Positions 7,701 to 13,991 of a DNA stretch of 13,991 bases are shown in pieces (within the stretch, counting starts at the first letter, position 1; every line of letters starts with the position of its first letter). This stretch comes from Bryobacteraceae bacterium. Lineage in GTDB: Bacteria; Acidobacteriota; Terriglobia; Bryobacterales; Bryobacteraceae. The position numbers and the translations under genes are program-made. A model generated the notes under the pieces. That model saw only the letters and a program-made list of their open reading frames with translations, ran no database searches and was not told the origin of the DNA. The stretch spans positions 1 to 13,991 of the forward strand of contig CANGVB010000027.1 of the NCBI GenBank assembly GCA_947456995.1, written 5' to 3'.

Positions 7701-8847
7701 GCTGCCGGTTCCTGGCTTTGCGGGAAGATTCTCAGGTGGCATATTTGTGCTGGATCCAACAAACACTTCCAGTAGCTACAACGCTTTTGTGGCTGAAGTA
7801 GAGCGGCGATTCTCGAGTGGATTGCAGTTCCGGTTGAACTATGCGTTTTCCAAGAACATGGATGACAGCTCGGGCGGGATCCGGTTTCCGATCCCGAACA
7901 ACTCGTTCAACAACTCGTCACTGGACCTGCCTCTGCTGCGTGCGCAGGACGCATACAACACGCAGAACGATAAGAGCGTTGCCAATTCCAATACCCCGCA
8001 CATCATCAATCTGACCGGGCTTTACGATCTGCCCTTTGGGCGGGGAAAGAAGTTCTTCTCCGGTGGGGGCTGGAAGGACCATGTGATTGGAGGATGGAAT
8101 CTGAATGGACTGGCCCGGCTGCGCAGCGGATTGCCCGTCAGTGTGCCGCTTGGGATTGGCAACTCGTTTGACCTTGGGACACCCGGTGGGGCACAGAGGC
8201 CAGACCGGATCGCCGGCGTACCGCTGATCAATCCCGATTGGACTCGCGAGAATTCCTGGCGGGGTGTGCCTTACATCAACCCGAGAGCGTTTGCCTTCCC
8301 GGAACCGGGCAGGATCGGGAATGCGGCGCGCAATCTTGATGCCTATTATCCGTGGGTTCGTACGATTGACATGAGCGTGTTTAAGCGCTTTGCTCCGTTT
8401 GAAAACAAGCGGCGGTTCTTCGAGTTGAGAGCAGAGGTCTTCAATGCCTTCAATATGAAGATGTATACGCCAAACCCGAACATTACGGGTTTGTTGACTG
8501 GCGGTAATCAGAATGCTCTGACAACGGGAACGTCGCCGAACTTTACAGCCGTACCGAATGTTGAGAACCGGTTTGGGAATCTCCGTGCGCCGGGGGTATG
8601 GGATGCCGTGATTGCGAAGTTCAACGGTGTTCCGGTAGATACGGCAATCGCTGCGCTGCCAGGACCTGGCGCGAATGGAGTGGGTTGCCCCGCAAATGCG
8701 ACCGAGCTTGGGGCCACCAATCAGACACGATCGCTAAGCCCGGCCTGTGTTGCGAGAACACTGAACCTGCAGGGTGGGTTTGGCCGGATGAATGCTAATA
8801 CGATTCAGCCGCGCATTGTGCAGTTTGCCTTGAAGTTTTACTTCTAG
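4708..8847 (+). CDS. Oar-like TonB-dependent receptor with N-terminal carboxypeptidase-regulatory-like domain
   Basis: The 1379-residue product is an outer-membrane beta-barrel of the type abundant in Acidobacteriota. A signal peptide (1-19, cleavage near LGA-QS) is followed by an Ig-like carboxypeptidase-regulatory domain (about 22-110, GSIRGSVTDSSGAAVPGAKV), then the plug, starting near ELPLNGRN and running to about residue 240. The remainder is rich in Asn, Gly and aromatics with barrel-strand character and ends IVQFALKFYF, a C-terminal aromatic typical of outer-membrane insertion signals. Cysteine pairs at 673/685, 879/884 and 1327/1347 could form loop disulfides. The family is thought to import or bind large substrates such as glycans or peptides, but nothing here identifies the substrate. 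GAGG at 4697-4700 supports the start. No neighbour gives a substrate clue: it is flanked by chemotaxis genes and a convergent tRNA-editing gene. Its stop overlaps that of alaX. Confidence 0.93.
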   Translation: MKVFQILVLSLCAMSRLGAQSNFGSIRGSVTDSSGAAVPGAKVTIVDIGTNARFELVTAGDGGYSSPPLRPVLFSVSAEFQGFQKTVVKNVKVDTSNVSTVNISLKAGDVSTSVEVTGAAPLVQTSSGALQQTVDQRTINELPLNGRNTLELALTLPGVAGSAGTEFSEFTTNEPVPGRELAINGSRAGTTQFQADGANVTSIALGRMSVSFSPDTIQEFSVQQSNYSAQFAQAGGAIIQQTTKSGGNEFHGTGFWFHRQKAFTATPFDSQRTAVNNFDNRPPLRRQQVGAVLTGPVTIPKIYNGKDKTFFMFSYEPTRQLVSNPGGATNIRVPSAQEIGGDFSQSVVYFRNADGSVRTEPTALLYNQFNRRGDGALALNPNPAYNPNLPASATNFIYQFRQFPLFNPNDPNPARRGRVLVNELGQSMVNPAARRIAQELYPAANITDPNLVRDLLGANYTYFRQTRYQDDRYTVKIDHNLTQNHRLTGRWTEQPQFGNRQERDTVQHGLISDANNSRQLLIGLTSTIGSTMTNEFRANYVYGKFERGFPESLLGEDFTSKYLNTGGAGAGTVNLIGYGMARFFDAGAPFGVSGQQSGSAIGTLGFNSPQDVGKNKEHSYSMSDDFSWVRGKMTWKMGFSASHLQLNQSALGVGSLAGGRFFWDRLQTAEQNCNVNPLSGTAPNCANVVTGGDRFASFLLGMPTGVQVQTENLSVPYYYRWKNLGGYVQNDWRVTPSLTLNLGLRYQYQSPRWEKFNRQGLLNMNRLEDNPFVRQPNGQPYQGPVFEYSGVDGRSRYVSPSVKDVFEPRLGFAWTPSASWNSRKNFVIRGGYGMTHGVLMGNDREPVPNLGSQTGTGFRQISYALGSNDIPSPSNVPSCGLARCNEPALPMQFGFNNPVLASDSTLFQIPPSGVIRPGDLAGSSANGLPRANVLYQSTGVVINSDYRLPRVHNYSAQIEYGIGEAGTTVVRLGYQGSLGRNLFGPSYSINRLDQFSGRLPVPGFAGRFSGGIFVLDPTNTSSSYNAFVAEVERRFSSGLQFRLNYAFSKNMDDSSGGIRFPIPNNSFNNSSLDLPLLRAQDAYNTQNDKSVANSNTPHIINLTGLYDLPFGRGKKFFSGGGWKDHVIGGWNLNGLARLRSGLPVSVPLGIGNSFDLGTPGGAQRPDRIAGVPLINPDWTRENSWRGVPYINPRAFAFPEPGRIGNAARNLDAYYPWVRTIDMSVFKRFAPFENKRRFFELRAEVFNAFNMKMYTPNPNITGLLTGGNQNALTTGTSPNFTAVPNVENRFGNLRAPGVWDAVIAKFNGVPVDTAIAALPGPGANGVGCPANATELGATNQTRSLSPACVARTLNLQGGFGRMNANTIQPRIVQFALKFYF

Positions 8848-9572
8848 ACGAGGCGGACGTAGAGGCGTTTATTGATCTTGCCCTTGTTTTCAGTTTTGTA
8901 GATTTCAAGGCGCCCGAGGTCTGCAGTGTTGTGGACGTGTGTGCCGCCGCATGCCTGCTCGTCAAAGCCTTCGATGGCGACTACTCTCACACGACCATCC
9001 TTGACGGGCGGCTTTACTTCGAGGGTTCGCAGCAGGTCAGATCTTGTAGCGAATTCAGCTTCGCTCAAGTAGAAGGCCCGGAGAGTGTGCCCTGCACTTA
9101 GGACGGCGTTCACTTTTGCTTCGATCTCTTTGACGATCTCAGGAGAGAAGCGTTCGATCTTGAAATCGATACGGGAGTAGTCGACACCGATTTGTGCGCC
9201 GGTGATCCATGCGTCGTAGTCACGGAGGGCAATTGTGTTTACAACGTGCAAAACGGTGTGATACTTCGCCAGAGCCGTGCGGCGTTGCTGGTCGAGGTGG
9301 AGAGTGGCAAGCTGACCTACCGGGTTGCCTTGAATGGGCGCTGCGAGATGATGCCAGATGACATCGCCTTCGCCAACTTCGACGGAAGTCACGGGGATGG
9401 GCTCGGAGCCTGCGATTGAGATTGAACCGGTGTCAGAAGGCTGGCCACCGCCGCCTGCGTAGAAGCAAGTCTGGTTAAAGGCGATTCGCCCCTGAGCGTA
9501 TTCAAGGACCGTGGCTTCGGTTGAGATGCAATGGTCGTCTTCCCAATAAAGACGCCTGGTGGGAGGCAACAT
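8844..9572 (-). CDS. alaX: AlaX-type alanyl-tRNA editing protein
   Basis: AlaX proteins are free-standing relatives of the AlaRS editing domain that hydrolyse mischarged Ser-tRNA(Ala), and sometimes Gly-tRNA(Ala), in the cytoplasm. The 242-residue product has the Gly-rich motif YAGGGGQPSDTG (38-49) and the zinc ligands in HTVLH (H105, H109) and CGGTH (C208, H212), all intact. Its length and the presence of both the N-terminal beta-barrel-like part and the editing core fit the medium AlaX class. The start gives TRRLYWEDDHCISTEATVLEY, matching the usual N-terminus. The gene begins 5 bp after the stop of the upstream kinase with no clear ribosome binding site, which suggests translational coupling. 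Its stop lies within the CTAG shared with the convergent TonB-type gene. A missing promoter of its own implies transcription from the kinase operon. Confidence 0.95.
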   Translation of the reverse strand: MLPPTRRLYWEDDHCISTEATVLEYAQGRIAFNQTCFYAGGGGQPSDTGSISIAGSEPIPVTSVEVGEGDVIWHHLAAPIQGNPVGQLATLHLDQQRRTALAKYHTVLHVVNTIALRDYDAWITGAQIGVDYSRIDFKIERFSPEIVKEIEAKVNAVLSAGHTLRAFYLSEAEFATRSDLLRTLEVKPPVKDGRVRVVAIEGFDEQACGGTHVHNTADLGRLEIYKTENKGKINKRLYVRLV

Positions 9573-9577
9573 GCCGA

Positions 9578-12154
9578 TTATTTTAGCGATTGCAATTGGG
9601 TGCGCAACTTGTCGACAGAAGCGGCAGCTCCCTTGAGGGGGAAGACATTGAGAAGTGCCAGGGCCTCCTGCTTGAGCCCGGGAGTGGGATCACCGAGTAA
9701 AAGGGCCTTGGTCATGTTTGCAGCCTGACTGTACATGTCGATGCGCTTATCGAAAGAAGCTTGCCTTAGGATTGGATTTCGATCTTCTCTTGCCTGGGCT
9801 AAGAGGTGTCGAGCTTCGACCATGTTTCCTTGTTTAGCTTCAATTTCTGCGAGATACTCTGTCGCGATGACGCTTCGGGCAGTAGCTGACCTCAGATACC
9901 GCCTGGCCTCATCGAGGTTCCCGACATGGAGGTGAGCGAAGCCCAGGCCCACATCGAGATTCGAATTTGAAGTTGCTCGATCGGCACCGTAAACGGCTTT
10001 GGCTTTCTCGGCAGTGACAATTGCTTCTTTGAGACCGCAAAGAGCCTGTGAGCCAGAGAGGCTGTACAAAGCTGAGGTAAACAGCACAAGGGAATTTACA
10101 GATCCATTCGTCTGTCGAAAACGCTGCTCGAAATGGTTGGAAGCACTCTGCAGGTATGGGATCGAATCACAGGGCTTCATTTCGTTGGGTCGATCATGCA
10201 TGCCGAGGAGTTGGCCCAACTTGTAGTTCAAGGTGGCCAGGCGGAGTTCTTCGACACCGCTTAGCTCCGGGCGTTTTCGTCGCTCTACGCCCAGGTCAAT
10301 GCCGAGACGGATTAGAGACACTGCCTGTGCGGTTTCGCCCAGGTAGTGGGCTACGTCGGAATTGTAGACATAGAGAGTCATGAGGCGAGTGTTGTCCGAG
10401 AGTTGTCTTGCCGCTTCAATCGCCTCATTGCCAACACGGAAGGAATCTTGCAGCCGGCCCTCCAGCATCCAGGCCTGGTTCATTGAGACCCGGACATCGA
10501 TGTAAGTATTGAGGTCCGTTTTGTCCGACAGAAGATAGGCTCTGTGGATCAGGCTCTCTGCAGTCTTTGCATCGCCTCGACGTGCGTGCAAATCCCCAGC
10601 GTGGGCGAAACCGAGGGCCAGGCTTCGTTTGAGCTCAGCATCATTCGGGGAACTACTGAGCAGGTGCTCTTCGATTGCGATGCCTTTGAGATGGCTTTCC
10701 AGTGATTCGTTGAAAAGCCCAAGACTTTCCGACCTGACGTGTCCTTGTATGTCTCCGACCCGGTGATAGGCGCGGGCGAGTTCTTTGCGCAGTGGGACAT
10801 CATCGCCCGATTCAGAGGCGAGGCGATCGAGATAAGTGACGGACTTCTCCATGAGAAGTTTGCGCATCCGGGCAGAGCCCACGAGCTTGGCGGCCTCGGG
10901 GTCGATTTCATTTAGAAGGCTATTGGCAAGGCTACGCACTTCATCGAAGCGTCTCTGGGCACGAATGCCTTCGCGGACGGTGAGGGCTGCTCCGATGCTC
11001 ACTGCTGCAACCAGCAGTGTGGCCAGGGCCAGGGGCAAACGGTTGCGGCGTGCGAATTTAGACCATCGATAGGTGAAGGTGTCGGGACGGGCGATGACGG
11101 TCTCGCCTGCGAGATGCCGACGGATGTCTTCGGCGAATTGTGCGACAGACCCGTAGCGGCGGCCTGCTTCTTTGCGCAGGGCCATAAGCAGAATGTTGTC
11201 GAGGTCACCGATAAGTTGCTTTCGCAGTCGAGTCTCTGTAGGTACGTGATGGGAAGGCGGGTGGATCTCGGTGGTGCAGACCAGATGCTGGATCTCGGCT
11301 GGCGAATAGTTTTTCAGCTTGTAGGGGCGCTCGCCGGTGAGGAGTTCGTAGAGGACGATACCGAGAGAGTATACGTCTGAGGCGACAGTGATGGCCTCGC
11401 CGCGCACTTGCTCGGGGCTCGCGTAATCTGGCGTCATCATCCAGCCGGTTTGAGTTGAGGTCTGCCCGTCTACTACGAGCTTGGCGATGCCGAAGTCGAG
11501 AAGTTTTGGAGTGCCATCGGTGGTGACCAGGATGTTGGAGGGTTTGAGATCACGATGGACGATAAGGGCCGCGTGGGCGTGCTGGACAGCATCGCAGATC
11601 TGGATGAAGAGTTCGAGGCGCTCTTTGATGGTAAGGTTCCACTGCCGGCAATAGGCATCGATGGGGAGGCCCTCGATGAGTTCCATGACGATGTACGGGA
11701 TGCCGGCGTGGTCGCCGCCGTCTATCAGGCGAGCGATCGAAGGGTGCTGGAGTTGGGCCAGCAGGTTACGCTCTTCTAGAAAGCGGCGGGCGTTGATTGC
11801 ATTGCTTGCACCAGCGCGGATGATCTTGATTGCAACTTCCTGATCGAACTGGCCATCGACGCGCTTGGCCTTGTAGACAGTACCCATACCGCCCTCGCCG
11901 ATGGGCGCAAGCAATTCGTAGGCACCCAGCCGTTGACCCTCGAGCGTACTCAGACTGGAGACAGATTGCGCGGCTTCTTCAATGGCTGGGGCGACGTGGC
12001 TTAGGCCTTCAGAATCGAGGAGAGATTCCACTTCAGAGCGGAGATCCTCATCGCTAGCGCAGGCTTGATCGAGATAGGCACGACGGTCAGCAGTTGGTAG
12101 GTCTGCTGCTGTCTGGAAGACGGCTTCAATTTGTTGCCAGCGTTCGGGCGTCAT
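9578..12154 (-). CDS. Transmembrane Hanks-type Ser/Thr protein kinase with TPR-like C-terminal sensor region
   Basis: The 858-residue product has an N-terminal helical segment (TPERWQQIEAVF, about 2-65) common in acidobacterial kinases. A complete kinase domain (about 80-350) follows, with P-loop GEGGMG (86-91), VAIK (Lys110), HRDLKPSN (200-207), DFG (220-222), SPEQ (246-249) and SDVYSLG (259-265). All catalytic residues are present, so it should be active. Several Thr/Ser residues in TSTQTGWMMT of the activation loop could be autophosphorylation sites. One membrane helix (373-392) leads to a long helical, TPR-like half predicted to lie outside the cytoplasm. Its substrate is unknown. I prefer ATG 12154; a TTG at 12157 directly before it is an alternative. 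It lies 23 bp after the upstream paralogue's stop and 5 bp before alaX, in one operon. No strong ribosome binding site is visible. Confidence 0.93.
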   Translation of the reverse strand: MTPERWQQIEAVFQTAADLPTADRRAYLDQACASDEDLRSEVESLLDSEGLSHVAPAIEEAAQSVSSLSTLEGQRLGAYELLAPIGEGGMGTVYKAKRVDGQFDQEVAIKIIRAGASNAINARRFLEERNLLAQLQHPSIARLIDGGDHAGIPYIVMELIEGLPIDAYCRQWNLTIKERLELFIQICDAVQHAHAALIVHRDLKPSNILVTTDGTPKLLDFGIAKLVVDGQTSTQTGWMMTPDYASPEQVRGEAITVASDVYSLGIVLYELLTGERPYKLKNYSPAEIQHLVCTTEIHPPSHHVPTETRLRKQLIGDLDNILLMALRKEAGRRYGSVAQFAEDIRRHLAGETVIARPDTFTYRWSKFARRNRLPLALATLLVAAVSIGAALTVREGIRAQRRFDEVRSLANSLLNEIDPEAAKLVGSARMRKLLMEKSVTYLDRLASESGDDVPLRKELARAYHRVGDIQGHVRSESLGLFNESLESHLKGIAIEEHLLSSSPNDAELKRSLALGFAHAGDLHARRGDAKTAESLIHRAYLLSDKTDLNTYIDVRVSMNQAWMLEGRLQDSFRVGNEAIEAARQLSDNTRLMTLYVYNSDVAHYLGETAQAVSLIRLGIDLGVERRKRPELSGVEELRLATLNYKLGQLLGMHDRPNEMKPCDSIPYLQSASNHFEQRFRQTNGSVNSLVLFTSALYSLSGSQALCGLKEAIVTAEKAKAVYGADRATSNSNLDVGLGFAHLHVGNLDEARRYLRSATARSVIATEYLAEIEAKQGNMVEARHLLAQAREDRNPILRQASFDKRIDMYSQAANMTKALLLGDPTPGLKQEALALLNVFPLKGAAASVDKLRTQLQSLK
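11041..11397. repeat. Direct repeat, copy 1 (kinase/juxtamembrane DNA of the downstream kinase)
   Basis: This 357-bp stretch matches 13635-13991 at a constant offset of 2594 bp with no gaps. I counted 17 mismatches, about 95% identity, and the 57 bases 11341-11397 are identical in both copies. It encodes the end of the kinase domain and the segment leading into the membrane helix. Similarity weakens sharply to the left, in the sensor-coding part. The homologous stretch probably continues to the right beyond the window in copy 2. Confidence 0.95.
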
Positions 12155-12177
12155 CAATGTTTAGTTCATCTATTAGT

Positions 12178-13991
12178 CTAATGATTGAGCTGGTTGCGAA
12201 GCTTGTCGACCGATGCGGCTGAGCCTTGAACTGAATAGACCTTCAGCAGATCCAATGCTTGCTGCCTGAAGCCCGGAGAACGATCACCAAGCTCAATCGC
12301 TCTTGAAAGGTTCAAGGCCTGACGGTAATTTTCGAAGCGCTGCGAGTAGCTAGAGATGTTGAGCAAAGGCTCACGCTGCTTTCTTGCAGTGGAAAGCAAT
12401 TGAAGGGCTTCAACGGTACTACCGCGCTTGACGGCGATTTCAGCAAGGTATTCCAGAGCGGTAGGGTCCTGAGTGCGGATGGCCTCAAAATGACGCCTGG
12501 CCTGATCAAGATCGCCAACATGGAGGTGCGCGAAGCCGAGGGCGAGGTCGAGATTTGGGTTGGTTCTCGCGCGCTCGGTGCCATAGACGATTTTGGCGCG
12601 CTCGGCGGTAGCAATCGCTTCTTTCATTCCACAGAGAGCCTGGGCACCCGAGAGCCCGTTCAAAGCACTAGTAAGAAGTACTAGAAAATTTACTGACTTC
12701 GGGGCCAATTGAAGCTGCTTCTCATAATTGGAGACTGCGATGAGGAAGTGAGGGATAGCTTCACAGCCTTTCATTTCGTTGGGTTGATCTGGCTGCGCCA
12801 GCAGTTCGCCCAAGTTGTAGTGAAGGGCGGCGAACCGGAATTCTTCGTCGTTGCGAAGGGGGCCAAGTTTCCGGCGCGATTCGGTGACTTCCATGCCAAG
12901 CCGGTTGAACTGAAAAGCCTGAGCCGCATCGCCGATGTACATGGCGACATCGGCATTGTAGGCATAGAGAGCAATCAGACGCGTTGGGTCAGCCAGTGTT
13001 TTTGCAGCTTCAATAGCATCATTGCCGTAGCGAAGAGAATCTTGTAAACGCCCTTCGAGCATAGCTGCCTGATTCAAAGAAAATCGAACATCGATGAAGG
13101 TCTTCAGATCTGACTTGTCAGTCAGTTGGTATGCCTTTTGCATGAAGGTGTCTGCGGTCTTGGAATCTCCGCGCCGAGAGTAAAGATCTCCCGCGTGGGC
13201 ATAACCCAAGGCCAGACTGCGCTTGAGTTCCAGATCATTCGGGAAGCGCGCAAAGAGCGGCTCTTCAATGGAGATGCCTTTGGTGTGGCTTTCCAAAGAT
13301 TCGTTGAACAGCCCCAGGTTTTCGCTTCTGCCGTGCCCCTGAATATCACCAACGCGGTGATAGGCGCGAGCTAGTTCTTTGCGAAGCGGGACGTCGTCGC
13401 CAGATTCAGACGCGAGGCGATCGAGGTAGCTTACCGACTTCTCCGTAAGCAGCTTTCGCATCCGGGCCGAGCCGGCAAGCTTGGCAGCCTCCGGATCAAT
13501 TTCATTCAGGAGGCTGTTGGCTAGGCTACGCACTTCATCAAAGCGTCGTTGAGCACGAACACCCTCGCGAACGGTGAGGAATGCCCCAATGCTAACTGCG
13601 GCAAGCAACAGAGTGGCGAGAGCCAGTGGGCGCCGGTTGCGGCGAGAGAATTTAGACCATCGATAGGTGAAGGTGTCGGGACGGGCGATGACGGTCTCGC
13701 CTGCGAGATGCCGGCGGATGTCTTCGGCGAACTGTGCGACAGAGCCGTAGCGGCGGCCTGCTTCCTTGCGCAGGGCCATGAGCAGGATGTTGTCGAGGTC
13801 GCCGACAAGTTGCTTTCGCAGTCGAGTCTCTGTAGGTACGTGATGGGAAGGCGGGTGGATCTCAGTGGTGCAGACCAGGTGTTGAATCTCTGCTGGCGAA
13901 TAGTTTTTCAGCTTGTAGGGGCGCTCGCCTGTCAGGAGTTCGTAGAGGACGATACCGAGAGAGTATACGTCTGAGGCGACAGTGATGGCCT
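12178..13991 (-). CDS. Paralogous Ser/Thr protein kinase with TPR-like sensor region (partial, 5' end outside window)
   Basis: The reading frame is open to the right edge, giving 603 visible residues. They begin AITVASDVYSLGIVLYELL, matching the downstream kinase from its residue 254, so about 253 residues carrying the P-loop, HRD and DFG motifs are off the window. The visible part holds the end of the kinase lobe, a basic RRNRR stop-transfer segment, one membrane helix (visible residues about 121-140) and a TPR-like half ending SVDKLRNQLNH. The ATG at 13779 is internal (MALRKEAGRRYG) and should not be taken as the start. It is a tandem duplicate of the kinase at 9578-12154. The kinase/juxtamembrane part is almost identical while the sensor half differs at many positions, suggesting separate stimuli feeding a similar kinase. 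Catalytic integrity cannot be judged here. Confidence 0.92.
   Translation of the reverse strand, partial: AITVASDVYSLGIVLYELLTGERPYKLKNYSPAEIQHLVCTTEIHPPSHHVPTETRLRKQLVGDLDNILLMALRKEAGRRYGSVAQFAEDIRRHLAGETVIARPDTFTYRWSKFSRRNRRPLALATLLLAAVSIGAFLTVREGVRAQRRFDEVRSLANSLLNEIDPEAAKLAGSARMRKLLTEKSVSYLDRLASESGDDVPLRKELARAYHRVGDIQGHGRSENLGLFNESLESHTKGISIEEPLFARFPNDLELKRSLALGYAHAGDLYSRRGDSKTADTFMQKAYQLTDKSDLKTFIDVRFSLNQAAMLEGRLQDSLRYGNDAIEAAKTLADPTRLIALYAYNADVAMYIGDAAQAFQFNRLGMEVTESRRKLGPLRNDEEFRFAALHYNLGELLAQPDQPNEMKGCEAIPHFLIAVSNYEKQLQLAPKSVNFLVLLTSALNGLSGAQALCGMKEAIATAERAKIVYGTERARTNPNLDLALGFAHLHVGDLDQARRHFEAIRTQDPTALEYLAEIAVKRGSTVEALQLLSTARKQREPLLNISSYSQRFENYRQALNLSRAIELGDRSPGFRQQALDLLKVYSVQGSAASVDKLRNQLNH
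13635..13991. repeat. Direct repeat, copy 2 (kinase/juxtamembrane DNA of the upstream kinase)
   Basis: Second copy of the repeat described at 11041-11397, same orientation, running off the window edge. Most of the 17 differences are isolated substitutions and several are synonymous, as expected for a duplicated gene under purifying selection or recent gene conversion. Because the repeat is direct and about 2.6 kb apart, recombination between copies would delete one gene's worth of DNA and leave a hybrid kinase. Confidence 0.95.

Noticed and set aside
9192..9419. 75-residue plus-strand open frame within alaX
   Set aside because: It lies opposite the zinc-binding core of AlaX, has no domain signal and no ribosome binding site.
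11114..11380. Plus-strand open frame with a similar copy at 13549-13974, suggesting a conserved antisense gene
   Set aside because: The similarity is explained by the near-identical kinase DNA on the other strand; the product resembles no family and its ends differ between copies.
12178..13779. Second kinase gene treated as a complete 533-residue TPR protein starting at 13779
   Set aside because: The frame continues without a stop to the window edge and the added residues match the paralogous kinase domain, so the ATG is internal.
11041..13991. The large direct repeat as a mobile element or transposon end
   Set aside because: There is no transposase, no inverted ends and no target duplication; both copies are in-frame parts of paralogous kinase genes.

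Overview
The window looks like a chromosomal segment from an Acidobacteriota bacterium, probably a Bryobacter/Solibacter-type soil organism. This is inferred from protein style rather than any marker gene. It carries a very large Oar-like TonB-type outer-membrane protein with the motif ELPLNGRN, and Hanks-type Ser/Thr kinases that begin TPERWQQIEAVF and carry a single membrane helix and a TPR-like sensor half. Both are multiplied in that phylum. There is no tRNA, rRNA, CRISPR array, insertion sequence or phage gene in the window.

Region 1 (1-4353, plus strand) is the downstream part of a chemotaxis operon. In order it holds the C-terminal tail of a methyl-accepting chemotaxis protein (MCP) ending in a CheR-binding pentapeptide (HWEEF), a stand-alone STAS protein, cheR, cheD, cheB, and a membrane-anchored MCP-like protein with no sensor domain. 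Genes are separated by 5 bp or less or overlap, except that cheB and the last gene are 31 bp apart, bridged by a possible 12-codon ORF. CheR, CheD and CheB form a complete receptor-adaptation module: methylation, deamidation, and demethylation. cheA, cheW and cheY are not visible and may lie upstream.

Region 2 (4354-4707) is a gene-free spacer with several inverted repeats. It should hold the end of the chemotaxis transcript and the promoter of the next gene, but no clear terminator or promoter can be named.

Region 3 (4708-8847, plus strand) is one 1379-residue TonB-dependent-receptor-like protein. It has a signal peptide, an N-terminal carboxypeptidase-regulatory-like domain, a plug and a long beta-barrel. 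The final barrel hairpin carries an unusually long insertion.

Region 4 (8844-13991, minus strand) is a compact operon read right to left: a truncated Ser/Thr kinase-TPR gene (running off the right edge), a second full-length kinase-TPR gene, and an AlaX-type alanyl-tRNA editing protein. The two kinases are tandem paralogues: their overlapping kinase/juxtamembrane DNA is about 95% identical (17 mismatches in 357 positions, counted by hand), while the C-terminal sensor halves have diverged. The alaX gene and the TonB-type gene converge and share a CTAG that serves as stop codon on both strands.

No clearly new system is evident. The most unusual points are the STAS protein and sensorless membrane MCP in the che operon, the [IV]ELF tail motif shared by CheD and that MCP, the tandem kinases with an unevenly diverged sensor, and the coupling of an alanyl-tRNA editing gene to kinase genes.
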